The notes under the pieces are model-generated. The model searched no databases, was not told the DNA's origin, and saw nothing but the letters and a program-made list of their open reading frames with translations. This document shows positions 27,215 through 37,013 of a DNA stretch of 64,000 nt, piece by piece. The DNA is from Thermodesulfobacteriota bacterium (GTDB taxonomy: Bacteria > Desulfobacterota > Syntrophorhabdia > Syntrophorhabdales > JANXAF01). Positions within the stretch are counted from its first letter, which is position 1. The number at the start of each line of letters is the position of its first letter. The position numbers were made by a program, and so were the translations under genes. Location: contig JANXAF010000005.1 in the NCBI GenBank assembly GCA_025062045.1, positions 62,001 to 126,000 of the forward strand. The letters are read 5' to 3'.

Positions 27215-28909
27215 CTAAACCAGTAACATATCCTTTAACGCAGCACCTGCCGGTACCATAGGGTAGACGCATTCTTCTGGATTTATGTGGACATCCACAA
27301 ACGTAGTTTTGCCATTCGAGAAAGCCTCCCTGAGACATTCTTCAACCTCTTCCTCTTTTGTGATTCTCATACCCTCGGCGCCGTAGGCTTGTGCGAGTTT
27401 TACAAAATCTGGCGAGTAAATCTTCGACCAAGTGTATCTTTTCTGGTAAAAGAGCTGCTGCCACTGTCTAACCATTCCTAGGTATCCGTTGTTGAGAATT
27501 ATGACTTTGACGGGCAAATTATACTGGATTGCAGTGGCAAGTTCTTGGATATTCATCTGAATGCTCCCATCCCCAGCGATGTCTATCACAAGTTTGTCCG
27601 GAAAAGCCACCTGAGCCCCAATACTTGCAGGAAACCCATATCCCATGGTCCCAAGACCACCGGATGTGAGTATGGTTCTCGGTTTTATGAACTTGTAAAA
27701 CTGGGCAGTCCACATCTGGTTCTGTCCAACCTCTGTTGCCACTATTGCATCGCCTTTTGTGATCTCGTATACCTTCTCTATCACAAACTGCGGTTTAAGT
27801 GTGCCATCCCTCACGTAGGTTAAGGGATACTCCTTCTTCCAGTTCTCTATCTGTTCATGCCAGGCACCTATGCTTTTGTGGAACTCAGCAAATTCGCCTT
27901 TTTCCTCCTCGTATATTTCTATCATTTTCCTTAGAGCTATCTTTGAGTCTCCGACGATTGGGATATCCACTTTTATGTTTTTGCTTATAGATGTTGGGTC
28001 TATATCGATGTGGATAATTTTGGCCTTTGGCGCGAATTCATCTATCTTTCCAGTTGCCCTATCGTCGAATCTAGCACCGATCGCTATTATGACGTCGGAT
28101 TCCGTTATTGCCATGTTTGCGGCATACGTTCCGTGCATACCGAGCATTCCTAGAAATAGGGGATGGGTACCGGGAAATCCGCCAAGCCCCATAAGCGTAC
28201 TCGTTACAGGAATCGAAAGCATCTCAGCAAATTTTACAAGTTCAGCCGAGGCACTCGATGAGATGATACCGCCGCCAGTGTAAAGGATCGGCCTTTTCGA
28301 CTGGGCAATTAGTCTCAGGGCCCGTTTTAGCTGTCCCAAGTGGGGATTATAGTTGGGCTGGTAGCCTCTTATGAAGACCTTTTCAGGTATTTTTGCATCT
28401 GTGAGCGCGCTCGTTACATCTTTTGGTATATCAACCAAGACGGGGCCTGGTCTTCCAGTCCTTGCGATGTGGAATGCCTCCTTCATTATTCTAGGAAGAT
28501 CCTTTACATCCTTTACCAGGTAGTTGTGCTTGGTGCAGGGTCTCGTTATTCCAACTATATCTGCTTCTTGGAAAGCGTCGTTCCCAATAAGGCTCGTATT
28601 CACCTGACAGGAAAATACGATAACGGGGATCGAATCCATATAAGCCGTCGCCAAACCGGTCACCGTGTTTGTTGCACCGGGACCCGAGGTTACGAGACAG
28701 ACCCCCACCTTTCCAGTTGCCCTTGCGTAACCGTCCGCCGCATGAACAGCACCCTGTTCGTGTCTTACAACTATCTGTTTTATTTCTGGACAGTCCGCCA
28801 AGCGATCGGTAATGTTAAGGGTTGCTCCACCTGGATAGCAGAAGATCGTGTCGACCCCTTCGGATTTTAAGACATCAACAAAGATCTGTGCTCCAGTTCT
28901 TTTAAGCAT
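27215..28909 (-). CDS. ilvB: Acetolactate synthase catalytic subunit
   Basis: The 564-residue thiamine-diphosphate enzyme makes acetolactate or acetohydroxybutyrate. Motifs seen are CYPGGATLN, the TPP-activating Glu in [15 protein letters not shown], and the ThDP/Mg motif GDGSIQMN...NN. The ATG at 28909 is preferred because the family begins right there ([13 protein letters not shown]) and GGGAGG lies upstream. A longer frame reaching 28993 would run through the promoter. It is the first gene of ilvB-ilvH-ilvC-psd-pssA. Confidence 0.95.
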   Translation of the reverse strand: MLKRTGAQIFVDVLKSEGVDTIFCYPGGATLNITDRLADCPEIKQIVVRHEQGAVHAADGYARATGKVGVCLVTSGPGATNTVTGLATAYMDSIPVIVFSCQVNTSLIGNDAFQEADIVGITRPCTKHNYLVKDVKDLPRIMKEAFHIARTGRPGPVLVDIPKDVTSALTDAKIPEKVFIRGYQPNYNPHLGQLKRALRLIAQSKRPILYTGGGIISSSASAELVKFAEMLSIPVTSTLMGLGGFPGTHPLFLGMLGMHGTYAANMAITESDVIIAIGARFDDRATGKIDEFAPKAKIIHIDIDPTSISKNIKVDIPIVGDSKIALRKMIEIYEEEKGEFAEFHKSIGAWHEQIENWKKEYPLTYVRDGTLKPQFVIEKVYEITKGDAIVATEVGQNQMWTAQFYKFIKPRTILTSGGLGTMGYGFPASIGAQVAFPDKLVIDIAGDGSIQMNIQELATAIQYNLPVKVIILNNGYLGMVRQWQQLFYQKRYTWSKIYSPDFVKLAQAYGAEGMRITKEEEVEECLREAFSNGKTTFVDVHINPEECVYPMVPAGAALKDMLLV

Positions 28910-28964
28910 ACGCTTTTTGGTGTCCTCCCAGTATGTCGTTTGGATGGAACATGCTAAAAACATT

Positions 28965-28994
28965 ATCCTATTAGATATATCGACAAATGTCAAA
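28965..28994 (-). promoter_or_regulatory. Sigma-70-type promoter for ilvBHC-psd-pssA
   Basis: On the minus strand TTGACA (28994-28989), an 18-base spacer and TAGGAT (28970-28965) lie 56 bases or more before the ilvB ATG. The short leader has no obvious leader peptide or terminator hairpin. Confidence 0.45.
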
Positions 28995-29129
28995 TCACTT
29001 CCTTATTGCCAAAGATCGACCATATTTTGTAAAAACTGGCTTCGTTGAGTTTTTAACCCTTATATGATAATATTCGGCCGAACTTTGCTTCTTCTTCGCT
29101 TTGAAATTTTGTTAACTACGGGGGCGAAA

Positions 29130-29873
29130 ATGGCGAAAAAGAATTTGATTTTTCTCACTACCTTACTTTTGTTTTCCTTCTTTATTTCCTCATTTGCTCA
29201 AACAAAAAAGGAAAAAGATGTCATTAGAACTGCTAGGGGTGACCTAACGATACACTTTATAGGTCACGGAAGCCTCATGATGGAGTGGCAAAACAAAGTG
29301 ATCCACATCGATCCTTACGGAAAAATGGCAGATTATTCAAAGCTTCCAAAGGCTGACCTAATACTCATCACCCATCATCACCCCGACCACTTTGACCCAG
29401 ACGCAATTGCAAAAATAAAGAAAAATGACACAGTTATAGTCTACACAAAAAAATGTGAAGAGAGGCTAAAAGGCGGAATCGTGATCGCAAATGGCGAAAG
29501 AAAGACTGTCCTCGGAATCCCTATCCAGGCGGTTCCGGCTTACAACTTAGTGCACAAAAGGGAAACAGGTGTACCTTTTCATCCAAAAGGCGAAGGGAAT
29601 GGCTATGTCTTGACTTTCGAAGATGTACGGATCTACGTTGCTGGTGATACTGAGAATATCCCTGAAATGAAGGATTTGAAGGGAATAGACATAGCTTTTT
29701 TGCCCATGAACCTGCCATACACTATGACCCCAGAGATGGTAAAAGACGCAGCCTTAATGATAAGACCGAAGGTCTTATATCCTTACCACTTTGGCGAGAC
29801 GGACCCTACTCGAATAGTTGAGCTTTTAAAGGATCATCCTGAGATCGAAGTGCGGATAAGGGATATGAGGTAA
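29130..29873 (+). CDS. Exported metallo-beta-lactamase-fold hydrolase (UlaG-like)
   Basis: The 247-residue protein begins with a clear signal peptide (MAKKNLIFLTTLLLFSFF..SFAQ), so the ATG at 29130, preceded by GGGGGC, is preferred over 29064. The metal-binding motif THHHPDHFD and later YVAGDTENIPE and PYHFGETD match the beta-lactamase-2 (UlaG-like) group. The substrate is unknown. It lies 9 bases before the UbiD gene and may be co-transcribed with it. Confidence 0.82.
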   Translation: MAKKNLIFLTTLLLFSFFISSFAQTKKEKDVIRTARGDLTIHFIGHGSLMMEWQNKVIHIDPYGKMADYSKLPKADLILITHHHPDHFDPDAIAKIKKNDTVIVYTKKCEERLKGGIVIANGERKTVLGIPIQAVPAYNLVHKRETGVPFHPKGEGNGYVLTFEDVRIYVAGDTENIPEMKDLKGIDIAFLPMNLPYTMTPEMVKDAALMIRPKVLYPYHFGETDPTRIVELLKDHPEIEVRIRDMR

Positions 29874-29882
29874 AGAGCTCCC

Positions 29883-31343
29883 ATGAAGGACCTTCGAGAA
29901 TTTTTGGATCTTTTAGAGAGCAAGGGTGAGCTGAAAAGAGTACGGGTTTCTGTCTCAAAAGATCTGGAGATAACCGAAATCACAAACAGGGCTTGCAAAT
30001 CCGATCCACAGTTTAACAAAGCACTTCTTTTTGAAAACGTCGAAGGCTATAAAATTCCCATTTTGACGAATCTTTTCGGTTCGGAAAGAAGAATGGCCTT
30101 ATGCTTTGGCCTTAATAGTCTTTCAGAGCTTTCAGAGAAGGTGAAAGATCTTCTCAATTTCGATCTCAAAGGATCTGTCTTTGACCTACTCAATACTGGG
30201 TATGAGTTTTTCAAAAGAATAAAGGAAGCCACATCTTTGAAGACCGTTAATAATGCACCTTGCCAGGAGGTCCTATTTGTCGAAGATGAAGTCGATCTTA
30301 GGATTCTTCCCATTCCTAAGTTTTGGCCCCAAGATGGCGGTCCGTATCTTACTCTTCCACAACTTATAACCCATAACCCTTTGACAAAAAAAAGGAACGT
30401 GGGGATGTACCGTCTCCAGCTGATTGATGAAAAAAGGCTCCTTGTCCACTGGCAAACTCACAAAAATGGCAGAGAACACGAAGATATAGCACGTAGTCTC
30501 GGCATTCGTAAGATCCCGTGTGCTGTCGCTTTAGGTGGCGATCCCCTGTGTATTTGGGTGGCAGTGCTTCCCCTTCCCATAGATTTAGATGAGTACATGC
30601 TCGTTTCATTCTGGAGGAGAGAAGCTGTAAGATTAGTAAAGTGTAAAACTCAGCCAATTTACGTTCCGGCCTTCTCTGAGATCGTAATTGAAGGTTATGT
30701 GGATATAGAGGATAGAAGGATGGAAGGGCCCTTCGGCGATCACACTGGTTATTATACGCCTCAGGCGCCGTATCCTGTTTTGAATGTGACCGCCATTACT
30801 ATGAGGAAAAACCCAATATTACCTGCTACAGTTACAGGGATCCCCCCGATGGAGGACTACTGGATGGGGAAAGCCGTAGAGAGGTTCTTCTTACCCTTCC
30901 TTAAGCTCCTCATCCCAGAAATAAACGATATAAACATGCCATCTTTTGGCGTTTTTCACAACCTTCTTCTTGTCTCAATAAAAAAGAGGTATCCGGGGCA
31001 GGCAAAAAAGGTCATTTCTGCTCTTTGGGGTTTGGGCATGCTTGCCCTTACAAAAGCCATTGTAGTCTTGGACGAGGATGTGGACCTAAAAAATATGGAT
31101 GAGGTTTTTTGGCACATCTTCGGATCCGTTGACTGGATAAGGGACGTAATCTTAATGGAGGGACCTATCGACGAGCTGGATCACGCATCATCGAAAGCCT
31201 TATACGGTGGTAAAATAGGCATTGATGCAACAAGAAAGTTTAAAGAAGAAGGATACACCAGGACTTGGCCAGAGATTGTGCGGATGGATCCTGAAATCGT
31301 AAAAAGGGTGGATGAGAAATGGAAGGCCATAACCTCGCTTTAA
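29883..31343 (+). CDS. UbiD-family prenylated-FMN decarboxylase (MqnL-like candidate)
   Basis: The 486-residue protein is full-length UbiD: KDLREFLDLLESKGELKRV at the N-terminus, GGDPLCIWVAVLPLP, the metal/prFMN region EGPFGDHTGYYT and the C-terminal DPEI segment. The family decarboxylates aromatic or alpha,beta-unsaturated acids using prenylated FMN made by UbiX, which is not in this window. Its 25-base overlap with the UbiA gene matches the decarboxylase/prenyltransferase pair of menaquinone or ubiquinone synthesis. In an anaerobe the futalosine route is most likely. Confidence 0.88.
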   Translation: MKDLREFLDLLESKGELKRVRVSVSKDLEITEITNRACKSDPQFNKALLFENVEGYKIPILTNLFGSERRMALCFGLNSLSELSEKVKDLLNFDLKGSVFDLLNTGYEFFKRIKEATSLKTVNNAPCQEVLFVEDEVDLRILPIPKFWPQDGGPYLTLPQLITHNPLTKKRNVGMYRLQLIDEKRLLVHWQTHKNGREHEDIARSLGIRKIPCAVALGGDPLCIWVAVLPLPIDLDEYMLVSFWRREAVRLVKCKTQPIYVPAFSEIVIEGYVDIEDRRMEGPFGDHTGYYTPQAPYPVLNVTAITMRKNPILPATVTGIPPMEDYWMGKAVERFFLPFLKLLIPEINDINMPSFGVFHNLLLVSIKKRYPGQAKKVISALWGLGMLALTKAIVVLDEDVDLKNMDEVFWHIFGSVDWIRDVILMEGPIDELDHASSKALYGGKIGIDATRKFKEEGYTRTWPEIVRMDPEIVKRVDEKWKAITSL

Positions 31344-32212
31344 GAAAGACGTTTTCGTCTCTTCTTAATTTTTTGGAGATGATAAAGTTTGAACATACGA
31401 TCTTTGCCCTTCCTTTTGCCTACATCGGCATGGTTATGGCAGAGGGCGGCTTTCCGGAGATAAAGAAATTCTTGCTAATTACCCTTGCCTTTTTGGCCGC
31501 AAGAACCTATGCCATGACCCTAAACAGGATAGTTGATCTCCCCTATGATACAGAAAATCCGAGAACAAGAAAAAGACCACTCGTTACAGGTAAGGTAACA
31601 AAGAAGACCGCCTATTTTGCCCTCTTTTTTTCGCTTGCTCTTCTTTTTGGTGCGGCTTACGGGCTCGGTACTTTCGTCCTTAAACTTTTACCCTTCGCTC
31701 TTTTTTTTCTAACTTTTTACCATTTCACAAAGAGATTTACCTACCTTTCCCACTTCATTTTGGGATTCACAGATGGTCTTGCTCCGCTGGGTGCGTGGAT
31801 AGCAATCCGTAATTCAGCTTTTTCAAGTTCGGATCTTCCCGGCTGGTTACTTCTATTTATCGTCACATTCTGGATCGCCGGGTTCGATATAATATACCAG
31901 TGTCAGGATGTAGAGTATGACAGGAAAGCGAATCTTCATTCTATTCCCGCAAGATTCGGCCTAAAGACTGCGCTGTCTCTGGCAAGAATCTGTCATGCCA
32001 CAATGTTTTTGGGGCTTTTAGTTCTTTTGAAATTTTTAGATTTCTGGCTACCCTACGTCATCTCCCTGGCAATAACTCTTTTTCTTTTGATTAAGGAGCA
32101 TATGATAATCTCCCCTTATAATCTTACACGCTTAAACGAGGCCTTTTTCAATATTAATGGCTACATAAGCATCATTATCTTTAGTGGGCTTACGATTTCC
32201 ATCCTATTGTAG
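31319..32212 (+). CDS. UbiA-family polyprenyltransferase (MqnP-like candidate)
   Basis: The 297-residue membrane protein has about eight helices. The first prenyl-PP motif is NRIVDLPYDTENPRTRKRP and the second is DVEYDRKANLHSIPARFG. The start KFEHTIFALPFAY is typical of 4-hydroxybenzoate/MqnP-type enzymes, which attach the isoprenoid tail to the aromatic head group. It overlaps the UbiD gene and is 9 bases before the ABC importer genes. Confidence 0.88.
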   Translation: MEGHNLALRKTFSSLLNFLEMIKFEHTIFALPFAYIGMVMAEGGFPEIKKFLLITLAFLAARTYAMTLNRIVDLPYDTENPRTRKRPLVTGKVTKKTAYFALFFSLALLFGAAYGLGTFVLKLLPFALFFLTFYHFTKRFTYLSHFILGFTDGLAPLGAWIAIRNSAFSSSDLPGWLLLFIVTFWIAGFDIIYQCQDVEYDRKANLHSIPARFGLKTALSLARICHATMFLGLLVLLKFLDFWLPYVISLAITLFLLIKEHMIISPYNLTRLNEAFFNINGYISIIIFSGLTISILL

Positions 32213-32221
32213 GAGGCAAAA

Positions 32222-33166
32222 ATGGGAAAAAAACTTCTGTGCGCGATGATTTTCATTCTTTTGCCTTTAGTTTTAGGCCACACAAAAGAGGCCCAGTTTA
32301 AGTTAACAGTTGGTGTTCTTCCGATTCTCGATGTTCTTCCAATCTACGTGGCAGAAGAAAAGGGATACTTTAACGCTTCAAATCTCGACGTCGAAATCAT
32401 TCCCTGCGCATCTGCAGCAGAGAGGGACCAGTTGGTCGCTGCAGGAAGCTTGGATGTAATCATAAATGACCTTGTCTCCCTTGCCCTTTTCAATAAAGAA
32501 AGGGTTAGCGTCATTGGGGTAAGGTACGCCATGGTCCCTAAAGAAAAGTTCTTCCAGTTCGCTATTGTCTCATCCAAGTCTTCCAATATCACTTCTGCGA
32601 GCGATCTTAAAGGTGTTCCTATTGGGATTTCTCAGGCAACGATCGTCCATTATTTGACAGAAAGGTTGCTTTTAAAAGAAGGTTTCAAATACGAAGAGAT
32701 AAAAACGGTCCCAATTCCTAGAATCCCTGACAGGCTTGCTGCCTTAACACGTGGAGAATTAAAAGCGGCCTGTCTACCAGAACCATTTGCTACCCTTGCA
32801 ATGTCTATGGGTGCCCGTTTAATCCTGGACGATAGAAGAATCCCGACATTAAGCGGTAGTTTATATTCCGTAAGTAAGAGGCTTCTAGAAAAAAACCCAA
32901 AATCCGTGAAAGTATTTTTGTCCTGCATCGACAGAGCCATAACCGACATAAACGCCGATAAAGAGAGATCCGCAAAACTTCTTATCGAAAAAAAACTTAT
33001 TCCTTCGCCGCTTTTTGGATCTTACCCAGTTCCTGAATTTCCAAAACCAAAAGTTCCTGAAGAATCGGCTTGGAATGACGTTATCCAGTGGCTTAGTGAA
33101 AAAAACTTAATCGGAAGATTCATTCCTTATTCTGAATCGATAAGCACTCAGTTTTTGAAAAGATGA
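32222..33166 (+). CDS. ABC importer substrate-binding protein (SsuA/TauA/ThiY-like)
   Basis: The 314-residue protein has a signal peptide (1-18) and the NMT1/OpuAC-like fold: LTVGVLPILDVLPIYVAEEKGYF, then ASDLKGVPIGIS and PEPFATLA. The family binds nitrate, sulfonates, thiamine precursors or other small anions or aromatics in the periplasm. AGGAGG precedes the ATG. It is followed by an overlapping ATPase and permease, so the importer is complete. Its position behind UbiD-UbiA could point to an aromatic or quinone-precursor ligand, but this is only context. Confidence 0.83.
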   Translation: MGKKLLCAMIFILLPLVLGHTKEAQFKLTVGVLPILDVLPIYVAEEKGYFNASNLDVEIIPCASAAERDQLVAAGSLDVIINDLVSLALFNKERVSVIGVRYAMVPKEKFFQFAIVSSKSSNITSASDLKGVPIGISQATIVHYLTERLLLKEGFKYEEIKTVPIPRIPDRLAALTRGELKAACLPEPFATLAMSMGARLILDDRRIPTLSGSLYSVSKRLLEKNPKSVKVFLSCIDRAITDINADKERSAKLLIEKKLIPSPLFGSYPVPEFPKPKVPEESAWNDVIQWLSEKNLIGRFIPYSESISTQFLKR

Positions 33167-33897
33167 TAGAGTTTAGGAACGTGACCTTTTACTATGAGCG
33201 TCAAAAGATTCTTTTTAAAAATTTCTCACTTTTTGTTGAAAGGGGTGAGTCCCTTGCTGTTCTTGGTCCTTCTGGATGTGGAAAGACTACTTTCTTGTAT
33301 TTGGTTGCGGGGCTCCTTGAACCCAAAGAGGGTGAAATAATAATCGGAAACCAAAGACTAAAAGGTCCAAGAGAAAAGACGGCTCTTATTCTTCAGGACT
33401 ACGGACTACTTCCCTGGAAGACGATCAAAGAGAACGTAGAGCTCGGTCTCAAATTTAGAAAACCCTCATCTGACAATCTATCCGATTACTGGATCCGAAG
33501 ACTGAACCTTTCGGATGTAAAAGATAAGTACCCGCACCAAGTTTCAGGAGGCCAAAAACAGAGGGCAGCAATTGCAAGGTCTTTGGTCCTAAAGCCCGAT
33601 CTGATTCTTATGGACGAACCCTTCTCCTCCCTTGACGCACCAACTAGGGAAAGCCTTCAGGATCTCATCCTCGACCTTAAGCGTGATGAGAACTTGACTA
33701 TTATCCTTGTGACCCACACCATCGAGGAGGCAGTCTACGTTGGAAGAAAGATTCTCATCCTTTTAGACCCACCCCACACGAATCCTCCGATAATAGTAAA
33801 CGAGGAAAAAACGATCCGAAGAAATGACGAAACTTTCACGTCCCTTTGTCTTAAACTCCGTGACCATATTGGAAAACTATGGAATCGAAGGGATTGA
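33163..33897 (+). CDS. ABC importer ATP-binding protein (TauB/SsuB-like)
   Basis: The 244-residue ATPase has Walker A GPSGCGKTT, a Q-loop (LQDYGLLPW), the signature VSGGQKQR, Walker B LILMDEPF and the H-loop VTHT. The start overlaps the binding-protein stop by 4 bases (ATGA) and the end overlaps the permease gene by 19 bases. It energises import of the unknown substrate. Confidence 0.93.
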   Translation: MIEFRNVTFYYERQKILFKNFSLFVERGESLAVLGPSGCGKTTFLYLVAGLLEPKEGEIIIGNQRLKGPREKTALILQDYGLLPWKTIKENVELGLKFRKPSSDNLSDYWIRRLNLSDVKDKYPHQVSGGQKQRAAIARSLVLKPDLILMDEPFSSLDAPTRESLQDLILDLKRDENLTIILVTHTIEEAVYVGRKILILLDPPHTNPPIIVNEEKTIRRNDETFTSLCLKLRDHIGKLWNRRD

Positions 33898-34619
33898 GCC
33901 TTCTTTTGGCTTTTTGCATAATCTTGGGTGTTTGGCAGATCGGGGCTACTATTCTCCAAATGGATATCTTTCCCACTCCTTATAAAGTTTTCATGGCATT
34001 TTTTGAAAATCTCTCAAAGGATTTAGGCAAACACTTTCTAGCAAGCCTAAAACGGGTCGTCATAAGCATCTTTTTTGCCATAGCCATTGCCTCTCCTCTT
34101 GGGCTTATCATAGGACAGCTGGATTCGTTAAACAGGCTCTTTTCCCCTTTCATTTATCTTATGTACCCCGTCCCAAAGGTTGTTTTTGTGCCAGTCATCA
34201 TTCTCTTTTTCGGAATGGGAGATTTCGCAAAGATACTCATGATATTTATCATTCTCTTCTTTCAGATTTTGGTTCTCACAAGGGACAGTGCCACGAATTT
34301 AAGACCCGAGATCATCATCTCTATAAAAAGTCTTGGTGCCAAAAGAAGGCATCTATTTTTGCACGTCTATCTTCCTTTTTGCCTTCCCGCAGTCTTTACC
34401 GGTATTAGGCAATCTATCGGAACGGCTATTGCCGTACTCTACGTGGCTGAGCTTTTCGCGACGAAATACGGTCTCGGATACTACATTTACCTTACAGGAA
34501 GCACTCTCTTTGATTACCCTTCCATGTATGCCGGTATTTTTGCGATGGGGATTTTGGGATTCGGTTTATATTTTGTAACTGATCTTTTAGAGCGTATTTT
34601 CTGTCCCTGGAAATTTTAA
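33879..34619 (+). CDS. ABC importer permease (TauC/SsuC-like)
   Basis: The 246-residue protein has about six transmembrane helices and the BPD-transport cytoplasmic loop (SIKSLGAKRRHLFLHVYLPFCLPAVFTGI, at residues about 148-176). The early segment PTPYKVFMAFFENL is typical of nitrate/sulfonate/taurine permeases. It is the last gene of the plus-strand block and converges with the Hdr operon, with 4 bases between stops and no clear terminator. Confidence 0.92.
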   Translation: MESKGLSLLLAFCIILGVWQIGATILQMDIFPTPYKVFMAFFENLSKDLGKHFLASLKRVVISIFFAIAIASPLGLIIGQLDSLNRLFSPFIYLMYPVPKVVFVPVIILFFGMGDFAKILMIFIILFFQILVLTRDSATNLRPEIIISIKSLGAKRRHLFLHVYLPFCLPAVFTGIRQSIGTAIAVLYVAELFATKYGLGYYIYLTGSTLFDYPSMYAGIFAMGILGFGLYFVTDLLERIFCPWKF

Positions 34620-34623
34620 CGGT

Positions 34624-36336
34624 TTAAAGTTCTATTGCGTGGGAAGGACAGGTTGCGACACAGGAGCCACATCCTACACAGAGATCTTCGCTCACATGGG
34701 CCACGGGTTTAGAGAATTTAAGGTAGGGACCGAAAAGCGTAACTTTTGTCTCCCTTCTTAGAATCTCTATCGCCCCCGATAGGCACGACTTCTCACAAGA
34801 GGCACATCCACTACATCTCTCTTCTTGAACTTTGGCCACCTGTTTTTTTTCCGGTTCCAAAAACATCTCCGCCAAAGCCGCATAGTACTCCCTCATCTCC
34901 CATCTTTTTTCGCGTGGGTATCTCGCTAAACCCACATGGTATCTATCATTTGCCCACTTCGTCGGTGACCATCTAAGCTGAGGTTCTGATCTTGTAAATC
35001 CAAGTATCTCGCAATCTTTCAGGTCCTTTACAAGGTCCTCCATAAGAATGAGTCTATCAGCCTCTATTTTTATGGATCTTTGCCCTTTTATATGGACAGT
35101 ATTTCCTTCGAAGACCACTTCATCAGATTCTTCAAGGTGTATGAAGATTACCCCTTTTTTTCTTGTCTCTTGGTAGAGGAGCTCTCCGTAGGAGGGAGCT
35201 ACGACGTTCCTTGTGAGCACGTAAATTTCTTTGCCCTCTTCTTTGAGTCTATATGCCAGCTCCAAAAATCTGTGGGAAAAGAACTCATAAAACATTGCTG
35301 TATAAGGATCACTGGCCCCCAGATAGAGTACAAATCTACTCCCGCCATCCGAAAAATGATCCGGTCTAGGATCATCGAGCCGAAAAATCTTTTTCCTTTC
35401 TCTCTCCCGTTCCTTACCACCGGATGCGAGATATCCCGCCGCGTATCCTGTTATGATTGAGTCCTTTATATTCATAGGTTCTAGACAACCGCCACAGGCA
35501 AAAATATTTTCTGCGTCAGTTCTCAAAGGTGAGGGCTCTGAAACGAATCCGTACTGATTGAGAGAAAAGCCGAAAATCTCCGCAAGCCGGATGAGTTCTG
35601 AGTTAGGCCTCAACGAACTCGTAAGAACAACGTAGTTGAAATCTTCGTTTACGACTTTCCCGTTAAGATAGTACCTTAACCTTACAAAATCTTCAGTCTC
35701 TTCTATGTTCTGAGTATTTGTCCTCAGAAACCTAACATTGGCCTCTCTGAACAACCTTTCTAAAAAGTACTCCTGTCCGAAGAATCTGAGATCATTGTAA
35801 AAAACGGTAATTTCTGGCATCGATCTCATAAATGTCCATTTTATTTGCCTAAGGGTATAGGAACAGCAGACCGCGGAGCACAAAGGATATTCCTTCCTTC
35901 TTGAGCCCGCACAAAGGACAAATGCGATCCTTCTAAAATCTTCAGGAAGGGTTTCATTTCTTTGATCGATTATGGAATCGAAATCGAAGCTAGAAAGAAC
36001 CCTTTTTTTTCTGAATTCCGGTTCGTAGACAGAAAGTCCTACGGCGATTATGATCCTATCTGCCTCTATTGTCTCGTAACCGTTTAGGGTAAGAAAAAAT
36101 CGTCCGTTTTTCTTCTCCAGTCCCGAAACGACCTTTTTTGTCATGACTTTAAGGTTTGGCTCATCTTTTATTTCGTCAAAGAAAGTCTTAAACCCAACCC
36201 GACAGTTGGCTATTTTTGCCATAAGGCCGCCAAGAGATTCTTCTTTCTCTATGATCACGACCTCGTGGCCGAATCTTAAAGCTACTTTTGCCGCAGAGAT
36301 CCCGCTTATCCCCCCACCTATCACCGCTATCTTCAT
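34624..36336 (-). CDS. HdrA-like FAD oxidoreductase with two C-terminal [4Fe-4S] clusters
   Basis: The 570-residue flavoprotein starts with the dinucleotide motif IGGGISGISAAKVAL and ends with two ferredoxin clusters, CSGCASCEKSCLSGAI and CVGCGSCVATCPSHAI. The segment AFVLCAGSRRKEYPLCSAVCCSYTLRQ resembles the HdrA C-G-S-R...C-S-x-x-C-C motif. It is the third HdrA-type protein of the operon and the last gene. The HdrA family holds the flavin where electrons are split or merged. It overlaps hdrB by 4 bases. Confidence 0.85.
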   Translation of the reverse strand: MKIAVIGGGISGISAAKVALRFGHEVVIIEKEESLGGLMAKIANCRVGFKTFFDEIKDEPNLKVMTKKVVSGLEKKNGRFFLTLNGYETIEADRIIIAVGLSVYEPEFRKKRVLSSFDFDSIIDQRNETLPEDFRRIAFVLCAGSRRKEYPLCSAVCCSYTLRQIKWTFMRSMPEITVFYNDLRFFGQEYFLERLFREANVRFLRTNTQNIEETEDFVRLRYYLNGKVVNEDFNYVVLTSSLRPNSELIRLAEIFGFSLNQYGFVSEPSPLRTDAENIFACGGCLEPMNIKDSIITGYAAGYLASGGKERERERKKIFRLDDPRPDHFSDGGSRFVLYLGASDPYTAMFYEFFSHRFLELAYRLKEEGKEIYVLTRNVVAPSYGELLYQETRKKGVIFIHLEESDEVVFEGNTVHIKGQRSIKIEADRLILMEDLVKDLKDCEILGFTRSEPQLRWSPTKWANDRYHVGLARYPREKRWEMREYYAALAEMFLEPEKKQVAKVQEERCSGCASCEKSCLSGAIEILRRETKVTLFGPYLKFSKPVAHVSEDLCVGCGSCVATCPSHAIEL

Positions 36337-37013
36337 AGCTTTTTTATATCCCCCAATACGTAGAGTAAAAGCTCCGTAAAATAGATTACTTTTCTATCAC
36401 CCGAAAACGTTTTGAGTATTAAGTGACAAAAAGGACAGAAGACAACAAAAGTTCCTTTCGATCTTTCAAGGATTATTTTCGAAAGATTGAAGGCCAGATC
36501 TTTGTCTATGAAGAATCTGTTTCCGCCGCAGCACTTATCCTTTATTTCCGTTCCACACACTTCTCCTCCGAGGGCTTTTATTATCTTTTCCATCACCTCC
36601 TTGTCCTTTAGCGCCGTCTCTTTCGGTCTCATAAGGAGGCACCCATAATAGGGTGTAAATATGTGATTCGTTAAGTCGTTTTTTATTTCCGCCGATAGGA
36701 TAAGTTTTACGTTGAGTAGGTCCAGTGGGTGGAAAATCGAGAACTCTCCGTCTTTTTCACTCTCTTTCAAGTTTTTCACACACAAAGGACATGCCGCAAT
36801 AACCATTCGGGATATAAAAGACGCTTTATTTAAGTTTTTTTTAGAGTTAAGTATTATTTGCTTTCTATCCCCGTACTCCAGTGCCCCACAACAAGTCCAA
36901 TCCGGTATTTCTTTCATCGTCAAGCCGAGCCTACTAAAAAGCTTCCTTAATGTGAGATCGAGCCTTTTTGCCGAACCTTTAAGGGCACAGCCAGGATAGT
37001 AAGCGTATGTCAT
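36333..37013 (-). CDS. HdrB-like protein with two CCG domains
   Basis: The 226-residue protein has two cysteine-rich CCG modules: YPGCALKG/DWTCCGALEYG/ACPLC and YYGCLLMRP/KCCGGNRFF/FCPFC. In HdrB these hold the noncubane [4Fe-4S] clusters that reduce disulfides. The ATG at 37013 is chosen because it forms an ATGA overlap with the hdrC stop and the family motif MTYAYYPGCALKG starts there. In non-methanogens the acceptor disulfide is unknown; DsrC-like or other thiols have been proposed. Confidence 0.88.
   Translation of the reverse strand: MTYAYYPGCALKGSAKRLDLTLRKLFSRLGLTMKEIPDWTCCGALEYGDRKQIILNSKKNLNKASFISRMVIAACPLCVKNLKESEKDGEFSIFHPLDLLNVKLILSAEIKNDLTNHIFTPYYGCLLMRPKETALKDKEVMEKIIKALGGEVCGTEIKDKCCGGNRFFIDKDLAFNLSKIILERSKGTFVVFCPFCHLILKTFSGDRKVIYFTELLLYVLGDIKKL

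Noticed and set aside
28910-28993. N-terminal extension of IlvB
   Set aside because: The extra 28 codons run through a TTGACA/TAGGAT promoter and do not match the acetolactate synthase family.
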